Source of the DNA: an uncultured Tenacibaculum sp.
GTDB taxonomy: Bacteria > Bacteroidota > Bacteroidia > Flavobacteriales > Flavobacteriaceae
Assembly: GCA_947501615.1 (NCBI GenBank)
Contig: CANMWK010000015.1
Span: forward strand, 1 to 64,000
Direction of reading: 5' to 3'
Length of the DNA stretch: 64,000 nucleotides
The position numbers and the translations under genes were made by a program. Below are positions 1-8,800 of the stretch, in pieces; the stretch's first letter is position 1; every line of letters begins with the position of its first letter. The notes beneath the pieces were generated by a model. The model ran no database searches. It was not told the origin of the DNA and worked only from the letters and a program-made list of their open reading frames with translations.

Positions 1-2738
1 TGAACACCTGTAGTACTTGGATCTAAATCAATAGTTACTTGAGTAGATGGATTGGTAATTGCTGTACCATCACTTAAGGTATCGTTAGTCAGTACATTTA
101 CCGTAGCATTGTTTCCTACTGTATTGGTTAAACTTTCATCATTCTCCGCTACTGGAGGTGCTAAAACATTAAGTATAATTGTAGCATTATCCTCACAACC
201 TCCAGGAGAAGTTACTGTATATGTAATAGTAACAGATCCTGATGAAATTCCTGTTACTACTCCTGAGGAATTTACAGTTGCAATTGATGTATCTGAACTA
301 CTCCAAACACCTCCCGTATCTCCATTGCTAACAATTGTAACTGGACTTACTGTAGAAACATTAGTACTTCCACTTAATGTTCCTGCATCTGGTGCATTTG
401 GCGTTATGACATTTACTGACGTCCCTTGAGCCTGATCGTTTCCAACATCAGCTGAACCGCCATTATTTACTAATAAAGGAACACCAGCTGAATCAACATT
501 TCCAGATATTTGCCCACCTGATAATTGTGTTAATGTTACATTTTCATCACCCTCAATTGCATCAAAACAATTATCTCCATCTGAATCTAAATCTAAATGA
601 TTTGGGTTATTATCGGAATCTGTATCATCTATAGTACAATACCCAAAGTTTGTAAATGTAAATGTTAGGAAACCATTATTTGACGCATTATCGTCTTGCC
701 TTGCTTTTCTAGTAGTTACTTCAAATGAAGTTACAATTCCATTAATAGATACATCAGTATAACTTCGATTCGGATTACCCCCTGTTATAAATGATGTTAT
801 AGTAGGTGATGTAGAACCATTATTATCCAAATTAAATAAAACACCATTAGGATTTGGATCACCTGGATTCATTCCATTATAAGAATCATTAATGTTTGCT
901 ACAGGATCTGAAAAATTATTAAGTAGAATATTGTTTGCACCAGAAGGACCTGTTGAATTTACTGTAACCTTATCACCCTGATCTATCCCAGACCATCTAA
1001 ATTGAACATTAGTTACTGCTTCACTAAATGTGAATATATAAGTTACAGACTCATTAAAACCATCATCAGCATCATCCCCTTGAACTCTTATTGTTGTCCC
1101 ATTTTGAACTTGCAATTGTCTTAAAATTGCATTTGTAACTCTTGTAGTTAAATCAACATTTACTCCGTCATGAGTGTAAATATCATTTATAAATGCATCA
1201 GATGTATAATCACCTACTGGTGATCCAACACTAATATTTGAACCACAATTTACTCCTTCATCAGTATCTAATATACCATCATTATCATTATCTAAATCAC
1301 AGTTATCAGGCACTCCATCAGAATCTATATCTGCAGAATCATCAAATCCATTACATATGTCTGAAGCATTAACTACACCATCTCCATCGTCATCACATTG
1401 TGGATCTCTAAGATCAAAATCCATAGAAGTACCTACTGCTTGACCTGCAGTTGCTAAATTTGGAACTCCATTTATATCTTGCCCTCCTGTAATTCTTCCT
1501 TCACTATTTATTTGAGCAATTGTGATTCCTTCGGCTCCTTCTAGTGCATCAAAACAACCATCACCATCTGAATCTAAATCAAGATAATTTGGAATATCAT
1601 CTCCATCAGAATCTAGTAAACATGCCAATTGTGCAAAAGGCAAGTCTTGCTTTGGTATTGAGGGACCTTCATATTGAACTTCTAGAATTTCTCCTCCTGT
1701 ATTTTCAAAGAATAAAACTTCTAAATTGTAATGTCCGGGAACTAAATTTATTTGGCCACTATCCTCTGTGGGAGGTTGTAAACCATCATTATTAACAACT
1801 TCTATACCATTAATCAATAATTTAGAACCATCATCTGAATTGGTATAAAATGTATATAAACCAGCTGTTGTAATAGTTAAAAAGGCCTTATAACGTATAC
1901 TGTAGGTGACTTCATCTCCTGGGTCAACTAAACCCTGAAGTGCTGCAACATTAAAATTAGACACAGTTCCTGTAGCTATAGCTCCTGAGGTTGGTATATT
2001 ATCTACAGTAAAGCCTGAGGGTACACTATCGTAAAACTCATAACTAATTGAACCTGTACAATTACTTTCATCTATATCTAAAATACCATCATTATCGTCA
2101 TCTAAATCATCGACATCAACTATACCGTCAGCATCTGTATCATCTAACCTTATAATTGAATTTTCTCCAATAGAAAACATTACAGACTGAAAATTTGCAG
2201 CACTAGAACTTGAACTAATACCTGGAGATAACTCTAACGTCATACTTGTCGCATTTGCTACAAACCTAATTCTTTCAAGTCTCCAAGTATTCTGAGATAA
2301 TGATGTTACTTCTTGTCGTGGTAAACTTCCTATTTTATAAAAAAAGGAATCATTAAATACTGGAGAATAGTTACTTTGAGCTGTAATTGTATAAAAAAAC
2401 AACTCGTACGTATCTCCTATTATTAAACCATTTATATCTGTGCTTATGATTTCTTCAACTCCTAATGTACCAACATCTCTGAGTGTAATCCAAAAATTAT
2501 GTCCTGTAGGAGGACTAGGTAAAGGAGAAGCTAACCAAGGAGAACCTCCATTTGTTGTTCCATTTGTAGCAGCAATATTACTATTTGAAACATCTGGCGT
2601 TCCATTAACTATTGTCCAATTAGAATTTGGAACACATATAGAACAATTAGATGTAGATTCGCTTGATGCTATTGTTTGACTTTCTAAATTTAAAACAATA
2701 GCGAACGTCACTAAAAGGAAGACTAAATAACGATACAT
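1..2738 (-). CDS. Large surface adhesin, N-terminal part (cut by window edge)
   Basis: The frame is open from the ATG at 2738 to the window edge, giving 912 residues with no stop. It begins with a signal peptide (MYRYLVFLLVTFAIVLN). Acidic Dx[DN]xDG runs of the thrombospondin type 3 kind lie at about residues 199-226, 371-403, 443-496 and 703-733. A PA14-like domain spans about 230-365 (core YTFYTNSDDGSKLLINGIEV), and an Ig-like/BIG2 domain about 773-850 (TSIATVNSSGVVTGISSG). In Flavobacteriia this architecture belongs to exported, calcium-stabilised, cell-surface proteins that usually end in a T9SS sorting domain; that end lies outside the window. A role in attachment or gliding is inferred. 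The whole-gene length is unknown. Confidence 0.85.
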   Translation of the reverse strand, partial: MYRYLVFLLVTFAIVLNLESQTIASSESTSNCSICVPNSNWTIVNGTPDVSNSNIAATNGTTNGGSPWLASPLPSPPTGHNFWITLRDVGTLGVEEIISTDINGLIIGDTYELFFYTITAQSNYSPVFNDSFFYKIGSLPRQEVTSLSQNTWRLERIRFVANATSMTLELSPGISSSSSAANFQSVMFSIGENSIIRLDDTDADGIVDVDDLDDDNDGILDIDESNCTGSISYEFYDSVPSGFTVDNIPTSGAIATGTVSNFNVAALQGLVDPGDEVTYSIRYKAFLTITTAGLYTFYTNSDDGSKLLINGIEVVNNDGLQPPTEDSGQINLVPGHYNLEVLFFENTGGEILEVQYEGPSIPKQDLPFAQLACLLDSDGDDIPNYLDLDSDGDGCFDALEGAEGITIAQINSEGRITGGQDINGVPNLATAGQAVGTSMDFDLRDPQCDDDGDGVVNASDICNGFDDSADIDSDGVPDNCDLDNDNDGILDTDEGVNCGSNISVGSPVGDYTSDAFINDIYTHDGVNVDLTTRVTNAILRQLQVQNGTTIRVQGDDADDGFNESVTYIFTFSEAVTNVQFRWSGIDQGDKVTVNSTGPSGANNILLNNFSDPVANINDSYNGMNPGDPNPNGVLFNLDNNGSTSPTITSFITGGNPNRSYTDVSINGIVTSFEVTTRKARQDDNASNNGFLTFTFTNFGYCTIDDTDSDNNPNHLDLDSDGDNCFDAIEGDENVTLTQLSGGQISGNVDSAGVPLLVNNGGSADVGNDQAQGTSVNVITPNAPDAGTLSGSTNVSTVSPVTIVSNGDTGGVWSSSDTSIATVNSSGVVTGISSGSVTITYTVTSPGGCEDNATIILNVLAPPVAENDESLTNTVGNNATVNVLTNDTLSDGTAITNPSTQVTIDLDPSTTGV

Positions 2739-2931
2739 TATAATAATTTGTATTTTGAAAACTTACTAAACTATATTCTTAATCAGCTATCAAAATAAAA
2801 ACAGTATAATCTTATGTATTAATGAAAGTATGTAGAGAAAGTAATTATGTTTCCCTCCAACAATAAAAATCTCATAAACTAAGACCCTATACACAAATTT
2901 TTAAAATTTGATAGCTGGGGGGAACATATTT
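2739..2931 (-). promoter_or_regulatory. Putative structured 5' leader of the adhesin mRNA
   Basis: The leader contains two complementary pairs that cross. CAGCTATCAAA (minus strand of 2907-2917) is perfectly complementary to TTTGATAGCTG (minus strand of 2784-2794). ATGTTCCCCCC (minus strand of 2917-2927) can pair with GGAGGGAAACAT (minus strand of 2847-2858) with one bulge and one mismatch. A small palindrome (2894-2910) overlaps the first pair. The order means both pairs form only as a pseudoknot, or else as alternatives, as in a switch. No known riboswitch class is recognised. Confidence 0.35.
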
Positions 2932-2937
2932 CGTGCG

Positions 2938-2945
2938 CAAATATA
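2938..2945 (-). promoter_or_regulatory. Putative -7 promoter element of the adhesin gene
   Basis: On the minus strand this reads TATATTTG, an exact match to the Bacteroidota -7 consensus TAnnTTTG. I see no clear -33 TTG at the usual 19-21 nt. It would start transcription near 2931, leaving a leader of about 190 nt before the ATG at 2738. Confidence 0.45.
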
Positions 2946-3562
2946 TATTATTTTAACACACTAATGCTATTTATAAGAAACTTTTTTAACAAAAAAGTCA
3001 CATTTAAACAAAAAAATAAATATCTAACTAAAAATCAACACGTTTAATAAACATGAAAATCATGAAGAATACATATAAAAAACACCATGCAACGAAAAAA
3101 ATAATTTAAAAAAACATCATAAACTGAAAATACTATAGTTTTTACCATAACTGAAAATCATCTTTTTGTTATAATTTTTTGTATTCAGCCTTTAACTCTT
3201 GGGTATCAGCAATAATTAAAAAAGCTAATAGTTAAAAGGTTTATTATTAAATAACTTTTGACAACTACTTTTAGAAACTAAAAAGAAAAATACACCAAAG
3301 CACGAAGTTTTAACTATTCTTGAGATCAATAAGTTTTATTCATATTTAGATTTTTCGACAACAAAACCTCTGTACAGAACACGATATAATCACTCAAATC
3401 AAAAATGATTTAACTTTTATATTTTGAATAACAAAAACCTATACTTAAAAGCTAATTAATAACTAAATACTATTTTAAAGAGCTTAAATAAGAAGATTTA
3501 AGAAACTTTTAAAAAAAAGACATAGTATTTCATCTAAGAAAAATAAAAACCTAAGGAAACAC

Positions 3563-4696
3563 CTAAATAACCTTTTTCAATTTTTCAACAACAAAATCCA
3601 CTTCTTCAAAAGTAGAAAACTTGCTAAAAGAAAAACGAATTGAAGTCTTTGACATATTTTCTTCATTTAAAATGCCCTGCAATACATGCGATTTTTTTGA
3701 CGCTCCACTTTGACATGCGCTTCCCGCAGAAGCAAAGACCCCATTCAAATCTAAATTAAAAAGCATTAATTTATTATCAACTGGAAATCTAACATTCAAA
3801 ATAGCACAAGAAGATTCAGTGGCTATTCCCGAACAACCATTAAAACTAACACCATTAAAATTTTCTTTCAATTTATTTATAAAATAAGACTTTACTCTCA
3901 TCATCTGTTTTTTATCATCCTCTAGATTTTTAACAGCAATATCTAAAGCCTTCTCCATTCCTAATACTGAAACAACATTTTCAGTACCAGACCTTTTCCC
4001 CTTCTCTTGTCCTCCACCATAAAACATTGGCAACAAAGTATGTGCTGTATTCGCATACAAAAAACCAACTCCTTTAGGTCCATGGAATTTATGAGCACTT
4101 GCAACTAGAAAATCAATCGACAGTTTCTCCATATCAATAGGAAAATGCCCTACAGCTTGCACCGCATCAGTATGGAACAAAGTATTGTTTTTCCTACAAA
4201 TTTCTCCAACCTTTTTTATTTCTAAAACATTTCCTATTTCATTGTTCACCCACATTAAACTCACAAGAGATTTCACTTTTGCATTAGCGAGTTTATACTC
4301 TAAATCTAACAAATCTACTCGCCCTAACTCATCTAAATTCACATACTCTAATTTAAAATCATTAGTTTCCTGTAAAGCTATAACGACATCTAAAACAGCA
4401 TGATGCTCAATTTTTGAGGTTATAATTTTTTTTACTCCTAAATTTTCAACAGCATTTCTTAACACCAAATTATTACCTTCAGTTCCTCCTGATGTAAAGA
4501 ATATTTCACTAGATGAAACATTGAGTTTTTTGGCAATACTTTTTCTCGAAGTCTCTAATTGAACTTTTGCTTTTCTTCCCAACTGATGAGTTGAAGATGG
4601 ATTCCCATAATTATCTCTCATCGAACTCACCATTACCTCCACAACCTCATCCAACATAGAAGTTGTCGCTGCATTATCAAAATATACTTTTTTCAT
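3563..4696 (-). CDS. Cysteine desulfurase, NifS/IscS family
   Basis: A PLP enzyme that removes sulfur from cysteine as an enzyme-bound persulfide for Fe-S clusters and thiolated tRNA. The 377 residues match the family length. Visible sites: H99 in EHHAV, the cofactor-binding D177/Q180 in HTDAVQ, the Schiff-base lysine K203 in SAHKFHGPKG, the RSGTEN signature near 235-240, and the active cysteine C328 in GSACQSG. The usual signature is GSACTSG, so Gln replaces Thr beside the cysteine, a tolerated variant. It lies 23 bp downstream of the Smr gene on the same strand, so the two may be cotranscribed. No iscU or suf gene is nearby. Confidence 0.93.
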   Translation of the reverse strand: MKKVYFDNAATTSMLDEVVEVMVSSMRDNYGNPSSTHQLGRKAKVQLETSRKSIAKKLNVSSSEIFFTSGGTEGNNLVLRNAVENLGVKKIITSKIEHHAVLDVVIALQETNDFKLEYVNLDELGRVDLLDLEYKLANAKVKSLVSLMWVNNEIGNVLEIKKVGEICRKNNTLFHTDAVQAVGHFPIDMEKLSIDFLVASAHKFHGPKGVGFLYANTAHTLLPMFYGGGQEKGKRSGTENVVSVLGMEKALDIAVKNLEDDKKQMMRVKSYFINKLKENFNGVSFNGCSGIATESSCAILNVRFPVDNKLMLFNLDLNGVFASAGSACQSGASKKSHVLQGILNEENMSKTSIRFSFSKFSTFEEVDFVVEKLKKVI

Positions 4697-4719
4697 ACCT
4701 AGAATATTTTAAAATAATT

Positions 4720-5268
4720 TTAACTATTTTGATACACATACACTTCTGTAGCCCCCAAACCATATTTTTTATATGATGCATCATAATATTTCACAGCATA
4801 TCTATTAAACAAGTATTGCAACTCTGATTTCAAAACTCCTTCTCCAACACCATGAATAAAAATAATTTTTGAAATCTTTTTTTGTATACAATACTCTAAT
4901 TTCCTTTTTGCTGTATCTAATTGCATTGACAAAATATCATAATTATCCATTCCTTTTTTTGACTTTACCAATTTTTCGATATGCAAATCAACCTCCATTA
5001 CAATTTCATTTTTACTTTTAACAAAAGTTTTTTTTCTCTTATCACTAGGTTTATCAATTTCTTTTTTTCGCAACAAATTATAATCTACACGTACTTTTTT
5101 AGAGATTTCATACTGCTCCTCTCCTATCTTTATTATATCAAATATCGAAAACAATATACGCATACCGTCTTCAGTTTCAACTAAAGCCTGATCATTATTT
5201 AGTTCTACCACCACCCCTTTTATAACATCATCTATAACAGCTACTTTGTTACCAATTTCTAAACACAT
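4720..5268 (-). CDS. Smr-domain protein with DUF2027-type N-terminus
   Basis: 182 residues. The N-terminal part (1-60) is a small beta-rich module with a GNKVAVIDD start, as in DUF2027. After a basic linker comes an Smr domain, the C-terminal nuclease module of MutS2: DLH at residues 94-96 and HGVGEGVLK at 139-147 are the hallmark motifs. Smr domains nick branched DNA or cleave RNA; the substrate of this Bacteroidota family is not known to me. It lies directly upstream of the cysteine desulfurase, with the divergent phosphatase gene beginning at 5375. Confidence 0.85.
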   Translation of the reverse strand: MCLEIGNKVAVIDDVIKGVVVELNNDQALVETEDGMRILFSIFDIIKIGEEQYEISKKVRVDYNLLRKKEIDKPSDKRKKTFVKSKNEIVMEVDLHIEKLVKSKKGMDNYDILSMQLDTAKRKLEYCIQKKISKIIFIHGVGEGVLKSELQYLFNRYAVKYYDASYKKYGLGATEVYVYQNS

Positions 5269-5374
5269 AATTAACTTTAAGTTAAAAACAAAAAAACACG
5301 CTCTTTCTTACTTTTGTATTAGATTATATAATGCAAAAATACATTTAAAATCTCCTTAAAACACTATTTTACCA

Positions 5375-6010
5375 ATGATAAAAACTACTAATTTTGAGAC
5401 TCCATTTTTTTTTGAAGACGCAAAAAAAAATCTAATTATCTCAGAAGAAAGAAAAAACTTACTGTATAGTATTGCCGATAAAATTGTTAAAGAATTAGAG
5501 GAAAGAGACAAAATAAATCTTAATTTTATATGTACTCACAATTCACGCAGGAGTCAAATAGCCCAAGTGTGGTCTTTTTTTGCTGCTGAATATTTTAAAC
5601 TAGAAAATATTTTTGCTTATTCTGGAGGAACAGAAACTACTGCTTTCCATAGAAATACAGTGAAGTGTTTACAAAAAACAAATTTTGAATTTAATGTTAA
5701 GGATTTTTCACACCAAAATCCTAAATACTTAATTTCTTTTAAAGGAACTCAAAAAAACATTCAAGGATTCTCTAAAACATTTGATCATGAATCAAATGAC
5801 TATCCCTATATCGCTATTACTACATGTGATCATGCTGATGAAAATTGTCCGTTTATACCAGATGCTATAGATAGATTTCATCTACCCTACACAGACCCTA
5901 AAATAGCAGACAACACTGAACAACAAAACGAAAAATACCTTGAAACTAGTAAAAAAATCGCAGGTGAATTATTTTTAATCTTTGAAGAAGTAAAAAAATT
6001 ACTTCCTTGA
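5375..6010 (+). CDS. Low-molecular-weight phosphatase / arsenate reductase-like protein
   Basis: 211 residues. The P-loop ICTHNSRRS (C53 to R59, the CX5R motif) sits after a beta strand, as in low-molecular-weight tyrosine phosphatases and the ArsC arsenate reductases of that fold. Downstream are SGGTETTAFH and a DPKIADNTE segment with the expected acidic loop. The protein is longer than a minimal LMW-PTP (about 150) because of an N-terminal helical extension. A paralog with the same P-loop lies at 43379-43987 in an ArsR-led cluster. This copy stands alone, divergent from the Smr gene, and no ArsR-type box is visible upstream. Arsenate versus phosphotyrosine specificity cannot be settled here. 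Confidence 0.75.
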   Translation: MIKTTNFETPFFFEDAKKNLIISEERKNLLYSIADKIVKELEERDKINLNFICTHNSRRSQIAQVWSFFAAEYFKLENIFAYSGGTETTAFHRNTVKCLQKTNFEFNVKDFSHQNPKYLISFKGTQKNIQGFSKTFDHESNDYPYIAITTCDHADENCPFIPDAIDRFHLPYTDPKIADNTEQQNEKYLETSKKIAGELFLIFEEVKKLLP

Positions 6011-6016
6011 AACCAT

Positions 6017-6045
6017 CACTAAATATTTCAAATTTTAGTGTTTTT
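6017..6045 (+). terminator. Terminator after the phosphatase gene
   Basis: CACTAAA (6017-6023) and TTTAGTG (6034-6040) form a 7-bp stem followed by TTTTT. It begins just after the stop at 6010 and overlaps the 3' end of the convergent PPK2 gene. Confidence 0.5.
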
Positions 6046-6834
6046 ATCATAGGGAATACTATCTAAAATATATTCCATACACGCAATTCTTGCTTCTGTT
6101 TTTCTATTTGCCTTTATAATTTTCCATGAAGACAAAGTTGTATTTGTTTTTTTAAACATTTTCTTTTTATACACAGTGTAATCATCCCAAAGTTCTTGCG
6201 CTTTTTCATCTACTTTGGTCATTTTCCATTGTTTTAACGGATCGTTTTTTATTTCATCAAAACGTTTTTGTTGCTCTCTTTTAGAAATAGACATATATAT
6301 TTTTACCAAACGTATTCCAGATTGTAAAATCATTTTTTCAAAACCATTAACCTGTTTCATAAAAACTTTATATTCCTCTTCTGAACAAAACCCATTCACA
6401 GGTTCAACAACTGCTCTGTTATACCAACTCCTATCAAACAAAACAATTTCACCGGCTATAGGAAACTGCTCTACATATCGCTGAAAATACCATTGCGATT
6501 TTTGCTCTTCAGTAGGCTTTGGCAGTGCAACTATACGCATATGTCTTGGGTTAATTCTCTCTGTAATTCTTCGAATCGCCCCTCCTTTACCAGCTGCATC
6601 CCTTCCTTCAAATAAAATTATTATCCTTTCATTATTTTCAATAGCCCAAGTCTGCAACCTAATCAACTCCACCTGCAACTCCTCTAGCCTCTCTAAATAA
6701 TTAACATATCGTAAAGCTCTATCTAAATTATAAGGTTCTCTTGATAATATCGCAAAAAGCCCTTCTTTAGTATTTAACTTTTCTGTAGCTTCTTCAGATA
6801 ATTTTATAGTATTATTTTTTTTATTTTCTTCCAT
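6028..6834 (-). CDS. Polyphosphate kinase 2 family protein (first of tandem pair)
   Basis: 268 residues. PPK2 enzymes transfer phosphate between polyphosphate and nucleotides. Walker A is FEGRDAAGKGG (near 76-85) and the lid/Walker B region is FDRSWYNRAVVEP (133-145), both typical of single-domain class I PPK2, which favour nucleoside diphosphates. The gene starts 8 bp after its neighbour ends (6843-7700). The two proteins align along their whole length, so this is a tandem duplication in one operon. The third copy at 40640-41500 belongs to a different class. I infer polyphosphate-driven NTP regeneration or polyphosphate synthesis; the direction of the reaction is not visible. Confidence 0.9.
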   Translation of the reverse strand: MEENKKNNTIKLSEEATEKLNTKEGLFAILSREPYNLDRALRYVNYLERLEELQVELIRLQTWAIENNERIIILFEGRDAAGKGGAIRRITERINPRHMRIVALPKPTEEQKSQWYFQRYVEQFPIAGEIVLFDRSWYNRAVVEPVNGFCSEEEYKVFMKQVNGFEKMILQSGIRLVKIYMSISKREQQKRFDEIKNDPLKQWKMTKVDEKAQELWDDYTVYKKKMFKKTNTTLSSWKIIKANRKTEARIACMEYILDSIPYDKNTKI

Positions 6835-6842
6835 AACGACTT

Positions 6843-7700
6843 TTAATCATTTTGTATTACAGATCTATAATATCTCATTACAACATTCGGATCTGGATTT
6901 AAATAAGTTAACGCATCTTCTTTACCTTCATAATCAAACTTAGATAAAACATGTCGCATAGCTTCTAACCTAGCTGTTTTTTTACTATTTGTCTTAATAA
7001 TTGTCCAAGGACAATAAGTAGTATGTGTATTAGAAAACATCTCTCCTTTATAATAACTATACTTATCCCATAGTTCTTGCCCTTTTTTATCTACTGGACT
7101 AAACTTCCAATGCTTCAAAGGATTATCCATTCTAGCTTCAAATCGTTTTAACTGTTCTTTTTTTGTGATTGATAACCAAAACTTTATTACTACAATACCA
7201 TCTTCATACAACATATGTTCAAACTCTGGAACCTGAACCAAAAACTTTCTGTACTGAGCCTCCGTACAAAACCCCATAACAGGCTCTACAACAGCTCTAT
7301 TATACCAACTTCTATCAAAAAAAACAATTTCCCCTGGGTTTGGCAACTCTTTAATGTATCGCTGAAAATACCATTGACCAGTTTCAACTTCAGTCGGTTT
7401 ATTCAACGCTACCAATCTAGAAGATCTAGGATTTAAATGTTCCATAAACCTTCTTATATTCCCTCCTTTACCAGCTGCATCTCTACCTTCAAAAATCACA
7501 GCAACTCTCTTATCATTTTTTGCTATCCACTGCTGTAACTTTACCAATTCTATTTGGAGATTTTTTAATTCTCTTTCATAATCTAACTCTTTTTCTACTG
7601 ACTTAAAAGGAATATCATGTTCTTTGATAAAGTCTCGAAGTTCACTATTACTTTTAAAAGCTAAAAACTCCTCACTTGTTATGTTTCTCTTTTTACCCAT
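6843..7700 (-). CDS. Polyphosphate kinase 2 family protein (second of tandem pair)
   Basis: 285 residues, upstream member of the tandem PPK2 pair. Walker A FEGRDAAGKGG is at about 71-80 and FDRSWYNRAVVEP at about 128-140. Relative to its partner it has a different, longer N-terminus and a C-terminal extension ending in YLNPDPNVVMRYYRS. The conserved middle and the diverged ends suggest an old duplication with specialisation, for example different nucleotide preference, rather than a recent copy. It is transcribed first in the pair and is divergent from the LpxR-like gene at 7772. Confidence 0.9.
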   Translation of the reverse strand: MGKKRNITSEEFLAFKSNSELRDFIKEHDIPFKSVEKELDYERELKNLQIELVKLQQWIAKNDKRVAVIFEGRDAAGKGGNIRRFMEHLNPRSSRLVALNKPTEVETGQWYFQRYIKELPNPGEIVFFDRSWYNRAVVEPVMGFCTEAQYRKFLVQVPEFEHMLYEDGIVVIKFWLSITKKEQLKRFEARMDNPLKHWKFSPVDKKGQELWDKYSYYKGEMFSNTHTTYCPWTIIKTNSKKTARLEAMRHVLSKFDYEGKEDALTYLNPDPNVVMRYYRSVIQND

Positions 7701-7771
7701 ATGTGATAAATCTACTACTAAATTATAAATTATAGTGTAGACTACTATATCTTTTTTGTTATTTTAGCTTA

Positions 7772-8710
7772 GTGAAAAAAACATTTTTATTCTTCTTCAT
7801 TGTAATTAATTGCTTTAGTCAAAGAAAATTTTCAAAACAATTTAGTTTTGAAAATGATAATGATTTATATATATCATTCTATCAAGATAGATATTATACA
7901 AATGGAGCTTTACTAAATTACTCATATGCAAGCAACAAAGAATCTAAAAAATACCATAAGAAAATTTATACTTTTCAAATTGGTCAAAAACTATATTCCC
8001 CCTCTAAAGCCAATGTTAGGTCTTTAAGCGAACATGACAGACCTTTTGCTGGTTATTTATTCGCTGGATTCGGCATGAGTTTCTTCTCGAAAAAAAATGA
8101 AATCATTAAAATCAATAGTGAAATTGGTGTTATAGGGCCTTCTGCGTTTGGTGAAGAATCCATGAATTTTGTACATGATATTTACGGTTTTGAACCAGCC
8201 ACTGGATGGAAATATCAGATTCAAAATGCATTTGCTTTAAATTTAAATGCTACTTATATTAAAAGAATAAGTAACTCTGAATATTTTGATTTCAACTGGG
8301 TAAACAATGGTAATTTAGGTACAATTTTCACAGATTTATCCACAGGTTTTATGTCTAGAATAGGAATAAAACCACTTCAAGATATGGCAAATAGTATTGC
8401 TTTCAACAGTAACCTAAACAATACATTAAGCAAATTTAATAATGAAATTGAAGTTCTTTTTTATGTTAATCCGATGTTACGATATGCTATTTATGACGCA
8501 ACAATACAAGGAAGTTTTCTAAACACAAATAACATTGTAACTTATGAACTTAAGCCTATTGTTTTAACCACAGAATTAGGTTTCAAATTTACTTCAGGTA
8601 GATTCAATTTCAAATATGCTATTATTCATCATACCAAGAAATTAAGGAGCACCAATGTTCCTAACAATAATTTTTATGGAAGCATTGCAATTAATTACCA
8701 ATTCAACTAA
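7772..8710 (+). CDS. LpxR-like lipid A deacylase (DUF2219), outer membrane
   Basis: 312 residues, GTG start followed by a signal peptide (MKKTFLFFFIVINCFSQ). The segment FENDNDLYISFYQDRYYTNG near residues 25-45 is the family hallmark: the N-x-D and the Y-Y-T-N-G stretch correspond to the active-site strand of LpxR, an outer-membrane beta barrel that removes the 3'-linked acyl chains of lipid A. HDRPFAGYLF near 88-97 is the second conserved block. The length is normal for the family (about 310-330). It would remodel lipid A at the outer leaflet. It is monocistronic between the PPK2 pair and dnaN. Confidence 0.8.
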   Translation: MKKTFLFFFIVINCFSQRKFSKQFSFENDNDLYISFYQDRYYTNGALLNYSYASNKESKKYHKKIYTFQIGQKLYSPSKANVRSLSEHDRPFAGYLFAGFGMSFFSKKNEIIKINSEIGVIGPSAFGEESMNFVHDIYGFEPATGWKYQIQNAFALNLNATYIKRISNSEYFDFNWVNNGNLGTIFTDLSTGFMSRIGIKPLQDMANSIAFNSNLNNTLSKFNNEIEVLFYVNPMLRYAIYDATIQGSFLNTNNIVTYELKPIVLTTELGFKFTSGRFNFKYAIIHHTKKLRSTNVPNNNFYGSIAINYQFN

Positions 8711-8766
8711 TCAACAAAAGCCTTAAAAGTGTTGATAAATTAATTTTTAAAATAAACTGAATAGAA

Positions 8767-8774
8767 TATCTTTG
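8767..8774 (+). promoter_or_regulatory. Putative -7 promoter element of dnaN
   Basis: TATCTTTG matches TAnnTTTG exactly and lies 26 nt before the dnaN ATG at 8801, leaving a short leader of about 20 nt. I find no convincing -33 TTG at normal spacing. Confidence 0.5.
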
Positions 8775-8800
8775 TATATCAAATTCTTTAGAAAAAAACA

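Larger units (their letters stand above)
2739..3562. other. Long AT-rich intergenic region
   Basis: This 824-base stretch has no convincing gene. The left third holds the adhesin leader and promoter described separately. At 2980-2998 there is a perfect 8-bp inverted repeat (ACTTTTTT/AAAAAAGT, 3-nt loop). It could act as a weak terminator, but runs of A and T make chance likely. From 3000 to 3562 I see only A/T-rich sequence with very short open frames. Confidence 0.6.

Noticed and set aside
52-2679. Plus-strand open frames at 52-429, 1544-1795 and 2440-2679
   Set aside because: All lie inside the minus-strand adhesin frame, which has a signal peptide and clear domain motifs. The plus-strand products have no such features.
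2980-2998. Perfect inverted repeat ACTTTTTT/AAAAAAGT as a terminator
   Set aside because: It is made almost entirely of A and T runs, lies 560 bp from the nearest gene end (3563), and no RNA needing it is evident.
3053-3109. An 18-codon frame MKIMKNTYKKHHATKKII in the long intergenic region
   Set aside because: Very short, A-rich, no clear ribosome site or conservation signal visible; expected by chance in such sequence.
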